Positions 20,743-32,744 of a stretch of DNA of 64,000 bases are shown here, piece by piece; within the stretch, counting starts at the first letter, position 1; every line of letters begins with the position of its first letter. The position numbers and the translations under genes were made by a program. The notes below the pieces were generated by a model that was given only the letters and a program-made list of their open reading frames with translations, did not search any database and was not told where the DNA came from. The stretch comes from Orychophragmus violaceus. Lineage: Eukaryota; Streptophyta; Magnoliopsida; Brassicales; Brassicaceae. The stretch spans positions 92,698,619-92,762,618 of the forward strand of contig CM058238.1 of the NCBI GenBank assembly GCA_030180135.1. Reading direction: 5' to 3'.

Positions 20743-21890
20743 TCTGCAATAAATCACACAAAGTCAGACAAATTGTTTAGAGGCTACAGCCTACAGGAAG
20801 CATTAAGTAACAGACAGAAAAAGTACCTAAAGAGAAACTGAATGATTTCCAGCTGAAACAATTGAGGATGTGTCATTCACTCCTCTCGAAGTAACTTCCT
20901 CAGAAACACCACTTGATTTGCTACACTGAGCTTCTTAGACCTTATATCCAGCTTCTGTTTCATCATGAGAGGGCATGAAGAAGAACACACAATTAACATC
21001 TTCTAAGCTCAAGTTTCAAGGGTGGTCAGACAAAAGTTGTTAAGAGTAAACACATTAACCAACAGAATAAGAAATTTAGGAATACTCACACTTCTCGTAT
21101 GGAATCAAAGTATATGGAGCTTCTGGGTAGCACAAGAGACAAGAATGACATGAAGGCATAAACCTGGGAGGGGAGAAGAAAACAATCAAGAACATGTTGA
21201 AGACTAAACAATTTAAACAGATTAGAGATGAGAATACTAACTGGAACCATGAAGATGATGCGTACACAGATAAGAACCCAGAATTGAGATAAAATGGTAT
21301 CACAGATTAGTGGTGAAATAAGAACCCTAAACACGAACACCACGATATTGAGATAAAATGGTATCACAGATTAGTGGTGAAATTGAGGGATCACAGATAA
21401 GAACCCTAAACACGAACCCAGAATTGAAAGACACGATCCGCAATTAGATGCCTCACTAGTTCATAGTCTTTGGCTCGATCTTTTCACGAGACCAGACACG
21501 AGCAAAGAGGGAGTAAGAGACCTTAATTGAAAGCTCTCGAAATTACTTATCCTTATATGTTCGAATGGAGGAAGAAGGAGACGAAGCGACGGAGAATAGC
21601 CGGAGTAATTCAGTGACTCCGCCAACCGCCAAAGGGAGGTGAAAACGCAGGGAGGAGAAGAAGCGGAGGAAGGAGATGAGAACAAACGAAAAAGTATTTG
21701 GTGGAGGCTGAGATGAGGAGAGAAGGAAGAGGAAAAAAAAGATAAGACTTAGGTTTTTGACATAAGACAAAATTTTGGTGCTAAAACCAAAAATTTTGGT
21801 GCCAAAACCAAATAATTTTGGAGCCAAAGTGAAAAAGAGAGCTAAAATTTGTCTAAGTAGCGGCCAATTTTTAGTTTTTTCCGCCAAAAG
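20743..21890. other. CACTA interior without recognised gene
   Basis: Between the captured exons and the right subterminal repeats I recognise no gene. A near-duplicate of about 40 bp (containing GAGATAAAATGGTATCACAG) occurs at about 21282 and 21351. Several open frames on the minus strand (21076-21887) lack recognisable motifs. Confidence 0.5.
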
Positions 21891-22092
21891 AATGCATAGC
21901 GTTTACGAGGATAAAAGTGCTATGTAAACAAAGTTACCCAAAAGCGTAACCAAAATAAAAATTATGACAACCTATACATAGCGTTTATTTTTTTGAAAAC
22001 GCTATAATAAAAAAGGTTCGTATTTACTATAGCAGAATATGTTAAAACGCTATATTCTATTGCTATATATACTCAAATTTCTTGTAGTGTTT

Positions 22093-22915
22093 ATTTTAGT
22101 TATTTGATATGTTCTTGTAAAACATTATTTTATGTTTTAATGAAATTATTATTTCTAGATTATTTTAACTGTGATGAAATAATCGTTCCAAAATGATATG
22201 AAGCATTTTATAGGTCATCGAAGTAAGTGACTTGATCTTGAGTCATCAAAGTCATTTAGCTTGATCATGAGGCCCTATATTTGATAAATGTTTTATATCA
22301 TCCTGTCCCTAGTCGAAGGTTGTTGAAACTGGAACACCAACAACCGTGTGAGACTGGATTGGTACGTGACTTATGACAAAGTCTCAGTGTGTCATAGATG
22401 CCCGGCATCAAAGTCAGTACATAGGTGTATGTTGGGAACATACGACCGGACAAGACCCGCTTATAAGAACTCTTCAGGATATTTATATCTGTGTCATAAG
22501 AGATTCTTACTACGACTATAGAGTATAGTCCTTAGACCTGAGTTCACATGCATGTGACTGCACATGGACTGATGTACTTTGATCATTGTCTAACGCTATC
22601 GTTATGTGATAGCTATAAGGACCTTGTTTGGGTACATCATGAAATGAGTAGTTTGCAGTGATGGAACAAGATGGGATTTGTCCCTCCAATATAAGTGGAG
22701 TGAATATCTCTAGGCCAATCGGAGATTTGAATACTGGAAAACGCATGGCCATGCTCAAACGGACTTTCCCGAGTTGTTTGGATTGTCAGTATCAAATCAG
22801 AGTCCGATGAACAAGATTAGGCTTTATAAGGATGACACCAATCTTGCCTTATGACTAATCGAGATATTGAGACAAAAGGATTATGAATACAGAGATTCCA
22901 GTACAAGTGGGAGAT
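22093..22915 (+). other. Copia-C 3' noncoding region and polypurine tract
   Basis: The conserved Copia 3' region resumes after the CACTA element. It includes the hairpin GACTATAGAGTATAGTC (22514-22530) and ends with the polypurine tract CAAGTGGGAGAT beside the LTR. The antisense open frame seen here in Copia-A and -B is broken, which argues against it being a gene. Confidence 0.75.
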
Positions 22916-23543
22916 TGTTGGAATTGTGTCCAGTAATCTCGGTACTGTCTCTAGAAAGTAAGAGTATGTCAAAGATCAGACATAAGTCATATAATGCTGG
23001 GGATCATGATGGCTTGCTAGAGTCCGCTCATGATCTATAAGTCTTGGACTTATTGCCTTTATTATATGATCCCATATGGGTCACACGCCTAAGCTAACAG
23101 GAAAATGTGTTGGAACGGCTTAGCAGAAGTACGACAAAAGTGCTAGGCATTTGTCGTACTAAGAGAGAAAGATTAATGGGTCTGATTAAATGGGATTTAA
23201 TCAGATTGGGCCCAAAAGCCCAAAAGGGAAAGAGAAGGCTTTTAATGACTAAAAGCCAAGTCTTTTCTCCCTAACCCTAGCCTCCTAGCCGCGGTCTCTC
23301 TCTCTCCCTGCGCCTCTCTCCTCGTGGTCTAGCAGCCATTCCTGTGATCGCGTGTGTGAACCTCTGGAGGATTCATCCCTCGGTGCATCTATCTGATCTC
23401 TGACCTGTTCTATTCCTTCCGCTGCAACAAACAGGTAAAAGGTGAGATCATCTAATGTTTCTAATCAAGAGAACCTAGATCTGTATGTTTAGGATGATCT
23501 GAATCTGTGAATTACATCAGGATCAACCAAACGAACTCCTACA
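22916..23543 (+). repeat. Copia-C 3' LTR
   Basis: 628 bp, apparently identical to the 5' LTR and followed by the target duplication TTTTC (23544-23548). Confidence 0.95.
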
Positions 23544-23548
23544 TTTTC

Positions 23549-24491
23549 CCCACTGGGTATCATTTTATTTTTTCTATCAGTGCTCTTCCCTTTTTATTGG
23601 GGTTTAACTTTGGATGTTTCCATAGATACACAGGAGGTAATAGGGGTCTCTACCACTCCTGTGACCACTTCGAAGCTACTAGCTTATCCTCGGTTTTTAT
23701 CTCTCTTTTTTTTTTTTACTTTCAAGGGAGGGGAAAATCAGAAACCATACTTTAGAACAGGATCATAGGCTGTGTCAAACACATCAAAGGAATCCGACCC
23801 AAAGATTACCAAGCCCCTAAGTGAAAAATTAAATTCAAGACTAGAAGACTAGTGATGGATCCTTTGAATACCTGGTTAGATATGGGTGTCCTTGGTAAGT
23901 TGATCCGTTTGGGGTTTTCTAATAGTCATAGAGTTTCTGTAAGTCTGTCCAATGGTCACTTAGTTCCTGTTCCAGCGAAACATTTCCTCGAAAAATCATA
24001 GTTTCATACAAATTTTGACTCAATAAAACAATTTTGAAAACTAGTGAAAACATGGGACTGACTCTAAGAAAACAAAACACAATGTCAGTAGACACCTCCC
24101 CCACACTTAAACTGCATTGTCCCCAGTGCAAATGTAGCATGAGATCGGTATAAAGCAAATTGGAATCATAGAGATTTTGAGTAAAAAATCCGAACCTTAA
24201 CACGGCCGATGTCGACCGACACAAATCTTAGTGTCGACCGACATCGAGCTCATATGAGCATACGCAAGATGATAAATCTGTCCGTGGTTAAGATCACGAG
24301 TTAGCACTCAATTTTCTCACCTGTTAGTTGTGTTAGATCACTCAAAATCACATCAAAAACAACAATAAAGATGCATAAACTCAAATAGTCATAGTTCCAA
24401 GCAAACACTACTGAAAAACTGACTCAAAAGAAACATAAAAACTGACTCAAGAAAAGGAAAAAGAAAAACAAAACCAGTAACAGCTGCAAGA
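23549..24491 (-). other. Gypsy-B 3' noncoding region, part 2
   Basis: Resumes the Gypsy-B sequence interrupted by Copia-C. Read on the minus strand it matches the 3' regions of Gypsy-C and -D, including a poly-A/T run next to ATGATACCC and a purine tract (complement of CTCCCCCACACTTAA near 24103). The palindrome pair at 24208-24245 occupies the place where Gypsy-C and -D have clusters downstream of gag. Confidence 0.75.
24208..24245. repeat. TCGACCGA palindrome pair (Gypsy-B 3' region)
   Basis: GATGTCGACCGACACA and TAGTGTCGACCGACAT, cores about 22 bp apart. Confidence 0.9.
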
Positions 24492-26230
24492 CTAGAAGAC
24501 TGGGGAGTCTCCATCGTCTGTCTCCTCTGAGTCAGCAGCCTGCTCCATCTCCTCCTCCTCTGAGCTCATATGGACAGGTGCCTGATCTGGTGTGCGACTT
24601 CGAGGCTGTGGGTGATGCACACGCTGAGATCTCTGGCAGGACATCTTGTGGACCGTCTTCCAGATTCCTTTAAGTACAGCTGCTGCCCACTTCTGGAACT
24701 GCGGTGGTGGCTTGTCTTCTGCTGGTCCGGTAAGCTCAGGAAACCCATAGGTCTCGTCTGGATCATCAGCATGGACAGGATCATGCTCAACAGCAGAAGC
24801 AGCAGCGCCAGAAGATGTGCCTCGAAGCAAAGTAGCTTGGCGCGGAACAGCTCTACAAAGCTCTACATTGGGCTAAAAAGAGAGTGAGAGAGGATCATTC
24901 GTGATGGTCATAAACTCGGTCGCTGTGAGGGGAAACAAGCGCCCAACGTCAAATGTATCCATGAAGTGCCACAAGAACTGTCTCCCACTGGTGTCTCCCT
25001 TGAACCAGTGCATGCTCTTCAAATGTTGAAAGTCCAGTGTGGATTTTGTGGTGCATTTAGACATCTGACTCCTGTCAATCTGAAAGTGGGCGAAAATAGG
25101 AGTGAGCAGACTTCCAACAGACTCTGTCTTCTTTGATTTCCCACTGAATGCTCGTGTCTTGAGGTCCTCCAGGTGATGGTCAAAAACAGATCCCATGTTC
25201 ACATCAGCCACTAAACGAGCATCCTGATACACACTCTCATCAATAATGTCTTTGATATGATGATACCCTGAACCCCTAGAGCTTGAGGATCTCTGATATG
25301 GGTTGAACCTCGACGATTGATAATCTCTTTTCTTCACAGGTCCAGAGTGGCCATAAGCTCTTGAGTTTGACTGGGCCTCTTTACGATTATAGCCATGTCG
25401 ATTGAAAGATCGATCCTCCCCATTAGAGGGGTAGCTTTCCTTAGATTCTAATTGAGCATAAAGATTCATAGCTCGGTTATAATCCTTCTGGTTCTTGGAA
25501 GCATGTTTGAGGTGGTTCTCCTCAAGACTTTGTCGAGTGGTTTGTTGATTAATTCCCGGGGCCTGAACTTTCGGTTTACCAGAAGGAGGTTGTTTGGGAC
25601 AAGTCTCTTCTTCGTGGAACAAGGAGAAGCAGATGAAGCAATGCTTCTCTAGCTTCTCATATTGCAGGTTGAGGATAGCAGTTTCGCCCGAATGTGCTTG
25701 GACTGGGAGTTGCATCTCCAGCGGCTTCAGCGCATTGAGTTGAACCCGGACCCTCCCTTGAAGAACATCCTTATCCACCACGGTATACAGTTCCTTACCA
25801 ATGGTGTCACTAGCTTTTGCATTCCAGAAGTATAAGGGTAAGCCATGAGGTCTGACCCAGAAATGGATCGCACAAGGGAATAAATTTGAAACTATAGGCT
25901 CCCATTTCTGTAATATAATCATCCAGTGAGTGGTAGAGGCCTCTTCGAAGCACCGACTGAAGAGCTTCCTCAGACTTGAACTTGACTTGGAAAATTTTGG
26001 GGCCGAGCTCTCTACCAGTGACCTCGTTTTCAAGGTTCCAGAATTGGAGAAGCGTCCAAGACCCACTTAGGTTTTTGGATTTGTCACACGACCAATCAAG
26101 GTAAGCATGTTCTCCTCAATGAGCTGGGAGTTATCATTAGCCGAAAGGATTAAATATGGTCTGCTTCTTTGTGGTTTGTTGTCTGGTATCCATTTTTCTT
26201 TCTCGTGCCTGGTAAGTTTATGCGCCATCG
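24492..26230 (-). pseudogene. Chimera of a LINE ORF1 and an Athila-type ORF
   Basis: On the minus strand a LINE ORF1-like frame starts near 26230 (MAHKLTRHEK). It continues through a stop near 26070 into a long frame (26066-24873) with DUF4283-type sequence (LGRF near its start, HWMIILQKWEPIV, IHFWVRPHGLPLYFW) and a zinc-knuckle-like CFICFSLFHEEETC. After about residue 290 of that frame the sequence changes to GSLLTPIFAHFQID and FPLTATEFMTI, which I judge similar to Athila retrotransposon ORF1 proteins. It then runs through one in-frame TAG to a Glu/Asp-rich end at 24492. A LINE fragment therefore appears fused in frame to a Gypsy ORF by insertion plus deletion. Function is unlikely. Confidence 0.6.
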
Positions 26231-27091
26231 CTAAGAGGGAGGTCATCTGAGTGGATGGTTAATTAGTGCTATTGTCCTTACAGAGAGGTAAAGATTTCTT
26301 TTCATTTTCTTGTTTTTGTTTAAACGAACTTTACAGAGATAGAAGATGATAGGAACACTGGGAATCCTCAAAGTGATGTAAGGTCTTCTTACTTGCTCTA
26401 GCTAGCTTGAAGAAACATGGTTGAATCGGAGGTGGTGTACGGACTGTAGAAAGAAGCTTAGATCATAGCATGTAGAGAGCTCATATCGTTTATCCTTTAA
26501 CAGAAATAAGGAGCTTGGTCTTCGGGGCTTCTGGATCTGTCCTCATTTCATGGAAATCGCTGGCGACAGAGGAGCCGTACGGTCTATCCGTATATGGGAA
26601 ACTATCGCCCTTTAAATCGCCTTTGTACATTCATCTTTTTTATTTATGAAAGCGTAGTCCCATACTTCCCAAAACAGCTAAAGTCAAATGTGTTTCTAAG
26701 TAAATGCTTCTTATGCACACAATAATGAACTTAAACAATTCAAATTCTTACACCCAAAAGAAGAAGAAAAACAATTGTCGCGATTCATTAGAAAATTGGT
26801 CTCCGACTTTGTCTTCGAAATCAAATCACCAACCTCATTTTTGGTTGTTTTTATTACATAATTCATTTATGTTATTATTTTGGTAAATATATGGTGATTG
26901 GTTTTGACCAAAAACAAAAATATGGTGATTGGTGACTTGCTACATTCATCCACTGACTGCTCAATAAAAGACTATTTTCTCTTTTTTTCTTTCTCAATCT
27001 CTAGTCCATTTAACTTGTGACGGAAGAAACATCATTTTTTATAAGAAAAAAAAACAAAAGGAAGAAACATCATTCACACAGATCTTCTATC
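26231..27091. other. Gene-free stretch, probably LINE 5' region then AT-rich DNA
   Basis: The part nearest 26231 is probably the 5' untranslated region of the minus-strand LINE. Beyond about 26650 the DNA is AT-rich and no gene, LTR or tandem repeat stands out. Confidence 0.4.
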
Positions 27092-27265
27092 TGTTATGAA
27101 TAATAAGATGGATGTCCATTATAAGGCCCATCTCGTAGTAGCTTCTAGAATTACTTGTACTCTAGGTTTTACTTGGTCTCCAAATTCTTGTACTCCTATA
27201 TAAAGGAGCTTTCATTCATTGGAATAATCATCACCAATTCTTCTATTTCTTTTCTATCCATAACA
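27092..27265 (+). repeat. Short Copia-type LTR with TATA box
   Basis: A 174-bp unit bounded by TGTTATGAAT and CCATAACA, with a TATA box (CTATATAAAGG, about 27195-27205). It is followed by CGTTATCAGCACGA, which resembles the primer site of some plant Copia elements. It reads on the plus strand whereas the adjacent pol fragment reads on the minus strand, so either the region is rearranged or this LTR belongs to a different element. Confidence 0.6.
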
Positions 27266-27350
27266 CGTTATCAGCACGATTCTCTAATCACTAGAGTTAG
27301 AAGGTAGGAAATTTTATAGTAATCATAGTTTTTTATTCTAGTCCTTTTTT

Positions 27351-28846
27351 TATCGCCAGACTAATAAGGAACCTGGAAGTAGTTGCATCCACCACAGGAG
27401 AGTAAGTCTCTTCATAATCAATTTCAGGTCTTTGTGAGAATCCTTGTGAGACTAAACGTGCTTTATACCTCACAATTTCTCCATTTTCATTCCTCTATCG
27501 TACAAAGACCCATTTATGTCCTACTGGTTTTACACCTTTAGGTGTACGGACTACTGATCCAAATACTTCTCTTTTAGCGAGAGATTTTAATTCTGCATTT
27601 ATTGCTTCCTTCCATTTTGGCCAATCACTTCTTTGTGTACACTCTTCAATAGATGTTGGTTCATGATCCTCATCCATAATATCAACTGCTACATTGCATG
27701 CAAAAATATCATCGACGTCGATTTGCTTTCGGTTCCATTTTATTCTAGACATGACATAATTAATTGAGATCTCATCATTATCAGGTACCTGAATTTCATT
27801 CTTTGTCATGTTTGAATTCTCTTCTAGAGATCCTTCATTCGTAACTATTTCCTCGGTTTCACCATTGCCAATTTCTGCTCCTTTTCTTTTTCGAGGATTT
27901 TTATCTTTGGAACCAATAGGTCTAACACGTTTCAAACGTGCCTTAGACTCATTAGCAGTTTGATTTTGTCCTTCTGGAATATTTATTCTTATCGGAGCAT
28001 TTACAGCTGGTATATGTGATTTGATCACACTTTTTGGGTCAGTAAACGCGTCTGGCAACTGATTTGCTAAGCTTTGTAAATGAATTATCTCTTGGACTTC
28101 TAATTCACATTCCTTAGTCCGAGGATCAAGATAAGACATTGATTTTTCATTCCAATTTATATCTTTTCCAGCTTTTTATTTTCTCCCCCTAGAGTTGGAA
28201 AAACAGACTCATTAAAATGACAGTCTGCGAATCGAGCCTTGACTAAATCCCCCGTAGATGGCTCAAGATATTTAATTATTGATGGAGAATCATATCCAAC
28301 ATATATTGCCAACCTCCTTTGATGACCCATCTTAGATCGCTGTGGTGGAGCAATTGGAACGTATACAGCACATCCAAAAAATTTCAGATGGGAAATATTT
28401 GGTTCCTGACCCAAAATCAGTTGTGATGGGGAGAACTTTAGATTACTTGTTGGCCTTATGCGAATCAATGTCGCTGCATGTAATATAGCATGCCCCCAAG
28501 CAGATATTGGGAGTTTTTATTTCATTAGTAATGGTCTAGCAATCAACTGTAGACGTTTGATCAAAGATTCTGCTAAACCATTTTGTGTGTGAACATGTGC
28601 TATAGGATGTTCAACACTTATCCCAATTGACATGCAATAGTCATTAAAAGCTTGAGACGTGAATTCACCAGCATTATCAAGGCGAATTGCCTTTAAGGGA
28701 AAATCTGGAAAATGAGCTCTTAGTCTAATCAACTGAGCAAATAATCTCGAAAACGCCAAGTTTCGAGTTGACAACAAGGATACATGTGACCATCTACTAG
28801 ATGCGTCAATTAAAACCATAAAATACCTAAAAGTTCCACATGATGG
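27351..28846 (-). pseudogene. Copia-E pol remnant (integrase to start of RT)
   Basis: The minus strand encodes integrase sequence with RLDNAGEFTSQAF and HTQNGLAES (the catalytic D and E region), then a post-integrase linker. An RT start follows (WKEAINAELKSLAKREVF, VGHKWVFVR, then YKARLVSQGFSQRP-like sequence to about 27351). Several stops and shifts separate the pieces. The RT is truncated after its first segment. Copia-D is inserted in the integrase at 28847, with target duplication GATGG. The gene type differs from Copia-A to -D (a different gag and a DSATSH protease). No TCGRYCGA cluster is present. Confidence 0.8.
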
Positions 28847-29486
28847 TGTAGGATTATGTTGGTTCATAGGTTTAATTATCAGATTACAACCTATCACATA
28901 ATCATCTAGGATCTAGGTGATTTGCAGTTGAATCATAAACCAGATCAGAATCATTACCTTGTTATTGGCGCAGCGGATTGGTAATGAAGAGATCACTTAG
29001 AGCTGATAGAAACCGGCTCCTCTTAGGTATCCACACGCTTACCAGCTACTGGATCAGGCTGCTAGACCAAGCTGGAACAACAGAGAGAGAGGAGGACGGC
29101 CAGACCTAAAATCGCAGAAGCCTTTTTCTCACTGGCGCCACCCTCTTCCCTTATATGGGCCCAAGTAATTAAACTAATGGCCTATTAGGCTTTTGGGCCC
29201 AAGATCCAAATCAGACAAAAGACTGTATTTTGTCTGGCCCAATTCTCTGTACAAATACAGTAAATGCCTTGCATCTTACTGTATTAATTCCTTTTAACTT
29301 TCCCGTTAGCTATGGTGTGTGACCCTTTGGGATCATACAATACTGGTAATAAGTCCTAAACTTATAGATCAAGAGCGGGCTCTAGCAAGTCATCATGATC
29401 ACCCAGTATTTATGACTTATGTATGATCTCGACACTTATCATATTTTCTAGAGATAGTACAGTAGATTTCAGGACATTCCCAACAA
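28847..29486 (-). repeat. Copia-D 3' LTR
   Basis: TGTAGGATTATG...CATTCCCAACA, adjoining the complement of a polypurine tract (ATCTCCCACTTGTAC). No TCGRYCGA pair is visible in this LTR. Confidence 0.93.
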
Positions 29487-30305
29487 TCTCCCACTTGTAC
29501 TGGAATCCTACATTCCCTAATCCTTTTGTCTCAATATCTCGATCTAGCATAAGGCAAGATGTGTGTCATCCTTATATAGCCAAGATCATGTTCATCGGAC
29601 CAGAATTGATACTGACAATGCAAACGACTTGGGCAAGTCCGTTTGGGTGTGGCCACACTCTTACCAGCTATCAAGTCTCCGATTGGCCTAGAGATATTAC
29701 CTCCATTAACAGGAGGGACAAATCCCATCTTGTTCCATCACTATGAACTACACACTTTGTAATACACCCAACCAAGGTCCTTATAGCTCCCAGTTACGAA
29801 ACAGCGTTAGACAATGATCAAATTGCATCAATCCATGTGCAGCCACATGCATGCGAACTCAGGTCTAAGGACTATACTCTATAGTCGTAGATGAGAACCT
29901 CTTATGACACAGATATTAATATCTTGTAGAGTTCTCATCTGCGGGTCATGTCCGGTCATATGCTCCCCTACATATACCTATGTGTCGACTTTGATGCCGC
30001 GCATCTATGACCCATGAAACTTGGTCATAAGTCTCAACACACTCTAGTCTCAAGTGGTTGTTGGTGTTCCAATTTCAACAACCTTCGACTATGGACACTC
30101 TGATTTATGTCATTTTGTTAAATATAGGGTTTCATGATCAAGTCTTTCTCATGTACTTCGATGGCCTATATGTAATGACATGAATCATTTTGGAACGATT
30201 ATTTATATCACAGTTAAAATAATCCAGAAATCATAAATTTCATAAACATAAAATATTATGTTTACATGAACCTTTCAAAACAACTAAATAAAGCCCTTTA
30301 CAAAC
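29487..30305 (-). other. Copia-D 3' noncoding region between two purine tracts
   Basis: The counterpart of the Copia-A 3' region, bounded by complements of GTGGGAGAT (at the LTR) and GTGGGAGTTTG (near 30300). The conserved hairpin is at 29870-29886. Confidence 0.7.
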
Positions 30306-32744
30306 TCCCACTGAAATTAAGACTACATCTTAATTTCACTTATCCTACAGCTACAGTCCGCGACTCGTGCTTAGGCCTGAGGAGTGGCTTCGTTAATAGA
30401 TTAGCAACGTTCTCATTCGTTGAAACTTGCTGATCTACTTAACACCTCTGTCATTTATCTCACGGAATAGGTTATACCTACCCTCAAGGTGTTTGGACCT
30501 CTGATGTGCAGCTAGCCTCATCTATGCTAGGAATCACATCAAGTTCAGTGATGAACTCTTCTTTCCAAACAACCTCTTTCGCCGCTACCCAAGCTGCGAA
30601 ATGTTCAGCTTAAGTCATGGAGTCAGCAACAGTGCCTTGCACCGCCAGACAGACACAAGATATAACCGGACTGTGACCGGAAATCATCTTTGTCTGTTGG
30701 AAACTTGCCTTTCAGACTTTACCGACTTGTAGCACCTCACTTTCTCCGTAAATCAAGAACTTATCCTAAGTATTTTCCAAATACTTGAGGATATTCATTA
30801 CGCCTATCCAGTGATTCTTTGCTGGATTTGACTGGTCTTTACTTGTCTTGCTTAATATTAAAGCAACATCAAAACAAGTACATGTCATGGCATACATGAT
30901 ATATCCAATTGCCGACGCATATGGAATCTCATCCATGCATTCAAGCTCAGCAGATATCGTAGGACACTGTATCTTGCTTAACGTAATGCCATGTGACATT
31001 GGCATAAAACCCTTCTTGGAATGCTGAAAACGTGTAGGACTTTGTCAATATAAGAATCCTGACTTTGTCCTATCAGCTCTTTTGGATCTTTATCTTTAGA
31101 TCCAAAATCCAAGAACATGTGTGGTTTTACCCATGTCAATCATAAAAAAACAACTCCCAACCAGTCCTTTACCGGCTGCAGCATTGGAACGTTATTTCCG
31201 AGAATCAGTATGTCATCGACATACCCTATGAGAAATGCAACATCGCTCCCACTTATCTATTAGTAAACGCACAGTTCCACTTCGTTCCTGTTCAAGTCAA
31301 AACCTTGACTACTTCAACATAACAAAGATTCCAACTCCGATATGCTTGCTTCTATCCATGAATGGATCGATGAAGCTAACTTACATACAGTATTATTTTC
31401 GGAGTCCGGGCTCACTTTCGCTTCTGTGAATTTTGCAGGTTCGTCACTTTCAATGATCATCAGATCATGGCAATTAATCACGAGAAATCACTCTCGGATT
31501 AGTGACGGGTTCATTCAGATCTGTGAACTTCAGGCTCTACAGGTGTAGATTCCACAGAAATCTGTAAATCCATCCGCTGCTCTCCCTCAACAGGTTGAGC
31601 AGCCTCCTGTATTTCTCGAATTTCTTCGAGTTATACTTTTACTCCCACTGTTCTTCTTGGAAAGAAACTTTCCTTTTAGAAAACAGAATTCCGAACAACC
31701 TAACATGTTTTCGGAATGGACGTAAAAAAAATAACAAGCCTTGGTTTCCCTAGGACAACCAGCGAGGTAGCACAACTACAAATACTCAGTAAAGACGAAT
31801 TTGGATCATTTCCAGTCCACATTTATGTGGTGTCTTTCAACTGATATTAGTGGAACTATTTCAGCGTAAACTTAGATATTTCTAGAGCGTTATTCTTAAA
31901 GAATATCATGGAAGATTCGTGTCACTCATATTTAATCATTTCTAATAAGATCTGATTCTTTCTCACAGAAACACCTCCAGGTTTTCAGGAGAAATGAGCT
32001 GTGAAACGACTTCACACTCATTCAGATGATCACACTATCAATGACTTAAGTATTCTCACTCGTGATCTAATCCAGAGTCTCAATACTTCTGTCACTTAGA
32101 TTCTATACCTCATTCTGGAACTCTTTCGACCATTTCAAAAGAATTCCGACTCGTGTCTCATCAAATGAACACAGTCATACTCACTGAAGTAATCAGTAAA
32201 GGTAATGAAGTACAGAAAATTTTCTCTGGCATTACTGCTCATCGGACCACATACATGAGTATGTTCAAGGTCCAATAAGCCTTTGGGCCTTTCTCTAGCT
32301 CGGCTAAGATGGGCCCTTTGTCTTTTGGTCCAGTAAGCAGAATTCAAGTCTCATAAGATATCCGATCAAATGAGCCCAAAAGTCCATAACTATAGGATTT
32401 CTGAATCCGACTCACTCTATGTGACCAAAACATTTACACCAAGAAAAATCAGGTTTAATTCATCAGATTTAAACCAATTCGGTATTTATGTTACATTTAG
32501 GCACTCTTTGGTTTAAGATATAAAACCCATTCCTTGAATAGGGTGCTACAATTAATATTTCATTAAGATCAAAAGAGCAAAACTTGTCTTTTATCAAAAT
32601 GAAAAACATTCAAATTCTTACAAGAAAATGAAAGACAACTCTGCTTAAAGCAGGTACATTGTAGCAATTACTTAATACAAAACCAAGCCTCAAAGGCATC
32701 TTCAAGTGAAAACCCTACGGCTGAGGCAGCATCCATAGCTCCTT
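30306..32744 (-). pseudogene. Copia-D pol remnant with deleted RT block
   Basis: Segments of integrase (near 32135-32347, with HTHVCGPMS and FITFTDYFS), the post-integrase linker (31775-31587, LAGCPRETKA) and RNase H can be matched to Copia-C, broken by many stops. Near 31370-31410 the sequence skips the part of RT containing the first catalytic aspartate, with the same junction as Copia-B. Enzymatic function is lost. Confidence 0.8.

Larger units (their letters stand above)
19106..22089. mobile_element. CACTA (En/Spm-type) DNA transposon carrying host gene fragments
   Basis: The element begins CACTACAAGAAATTTGAG and ends with the exact inverted repeat, including CTTGTAGTG. Three-base target duplications TTT (19103-19105 and 22090-22092) flank it, as expected for the CACTA class. 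Subterminal copies of ATAGCG and its complement are dense at both ends (about 19130-19450 and 21895-22065). No transposase is visible, so it is non-autonomous. The interior holds minus-strand fragments resembling two plant genes, giving a Pack-CACTA-like structure. It must have arrived after, or travelled with, Copia-C. Confidence 0.93.
12821..23543 (+). mobile_element. Copia-C, complete Ty1/copia element, probably autonomous
   Basis: LTRs at 12821-13448 and 22916-23543 are both 628 bp, and I found no difference when reading them side by side. Five-base target duplications TTTTC flank the element. It has an initiator tRNA-Met primer site, one uninterrupted 1325-codon gag-pol frame, and a polypurine tract (about 22905-22915). 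Identical LTRs imply very recent insertion. A 2984-bp CACTA element sits in the 3' noncoding region, making the whole unit 10.7 kb. The element lies in Gypsy-B on the opposite strand. Confidence 0.96.

Noticed and set aside
21076..21887. Hydrophobic and Ser-rich minus-strand frames in the CACTA interior as captured genes
   Set aside because: No recognisable domain or exon borders; left as unassigned.
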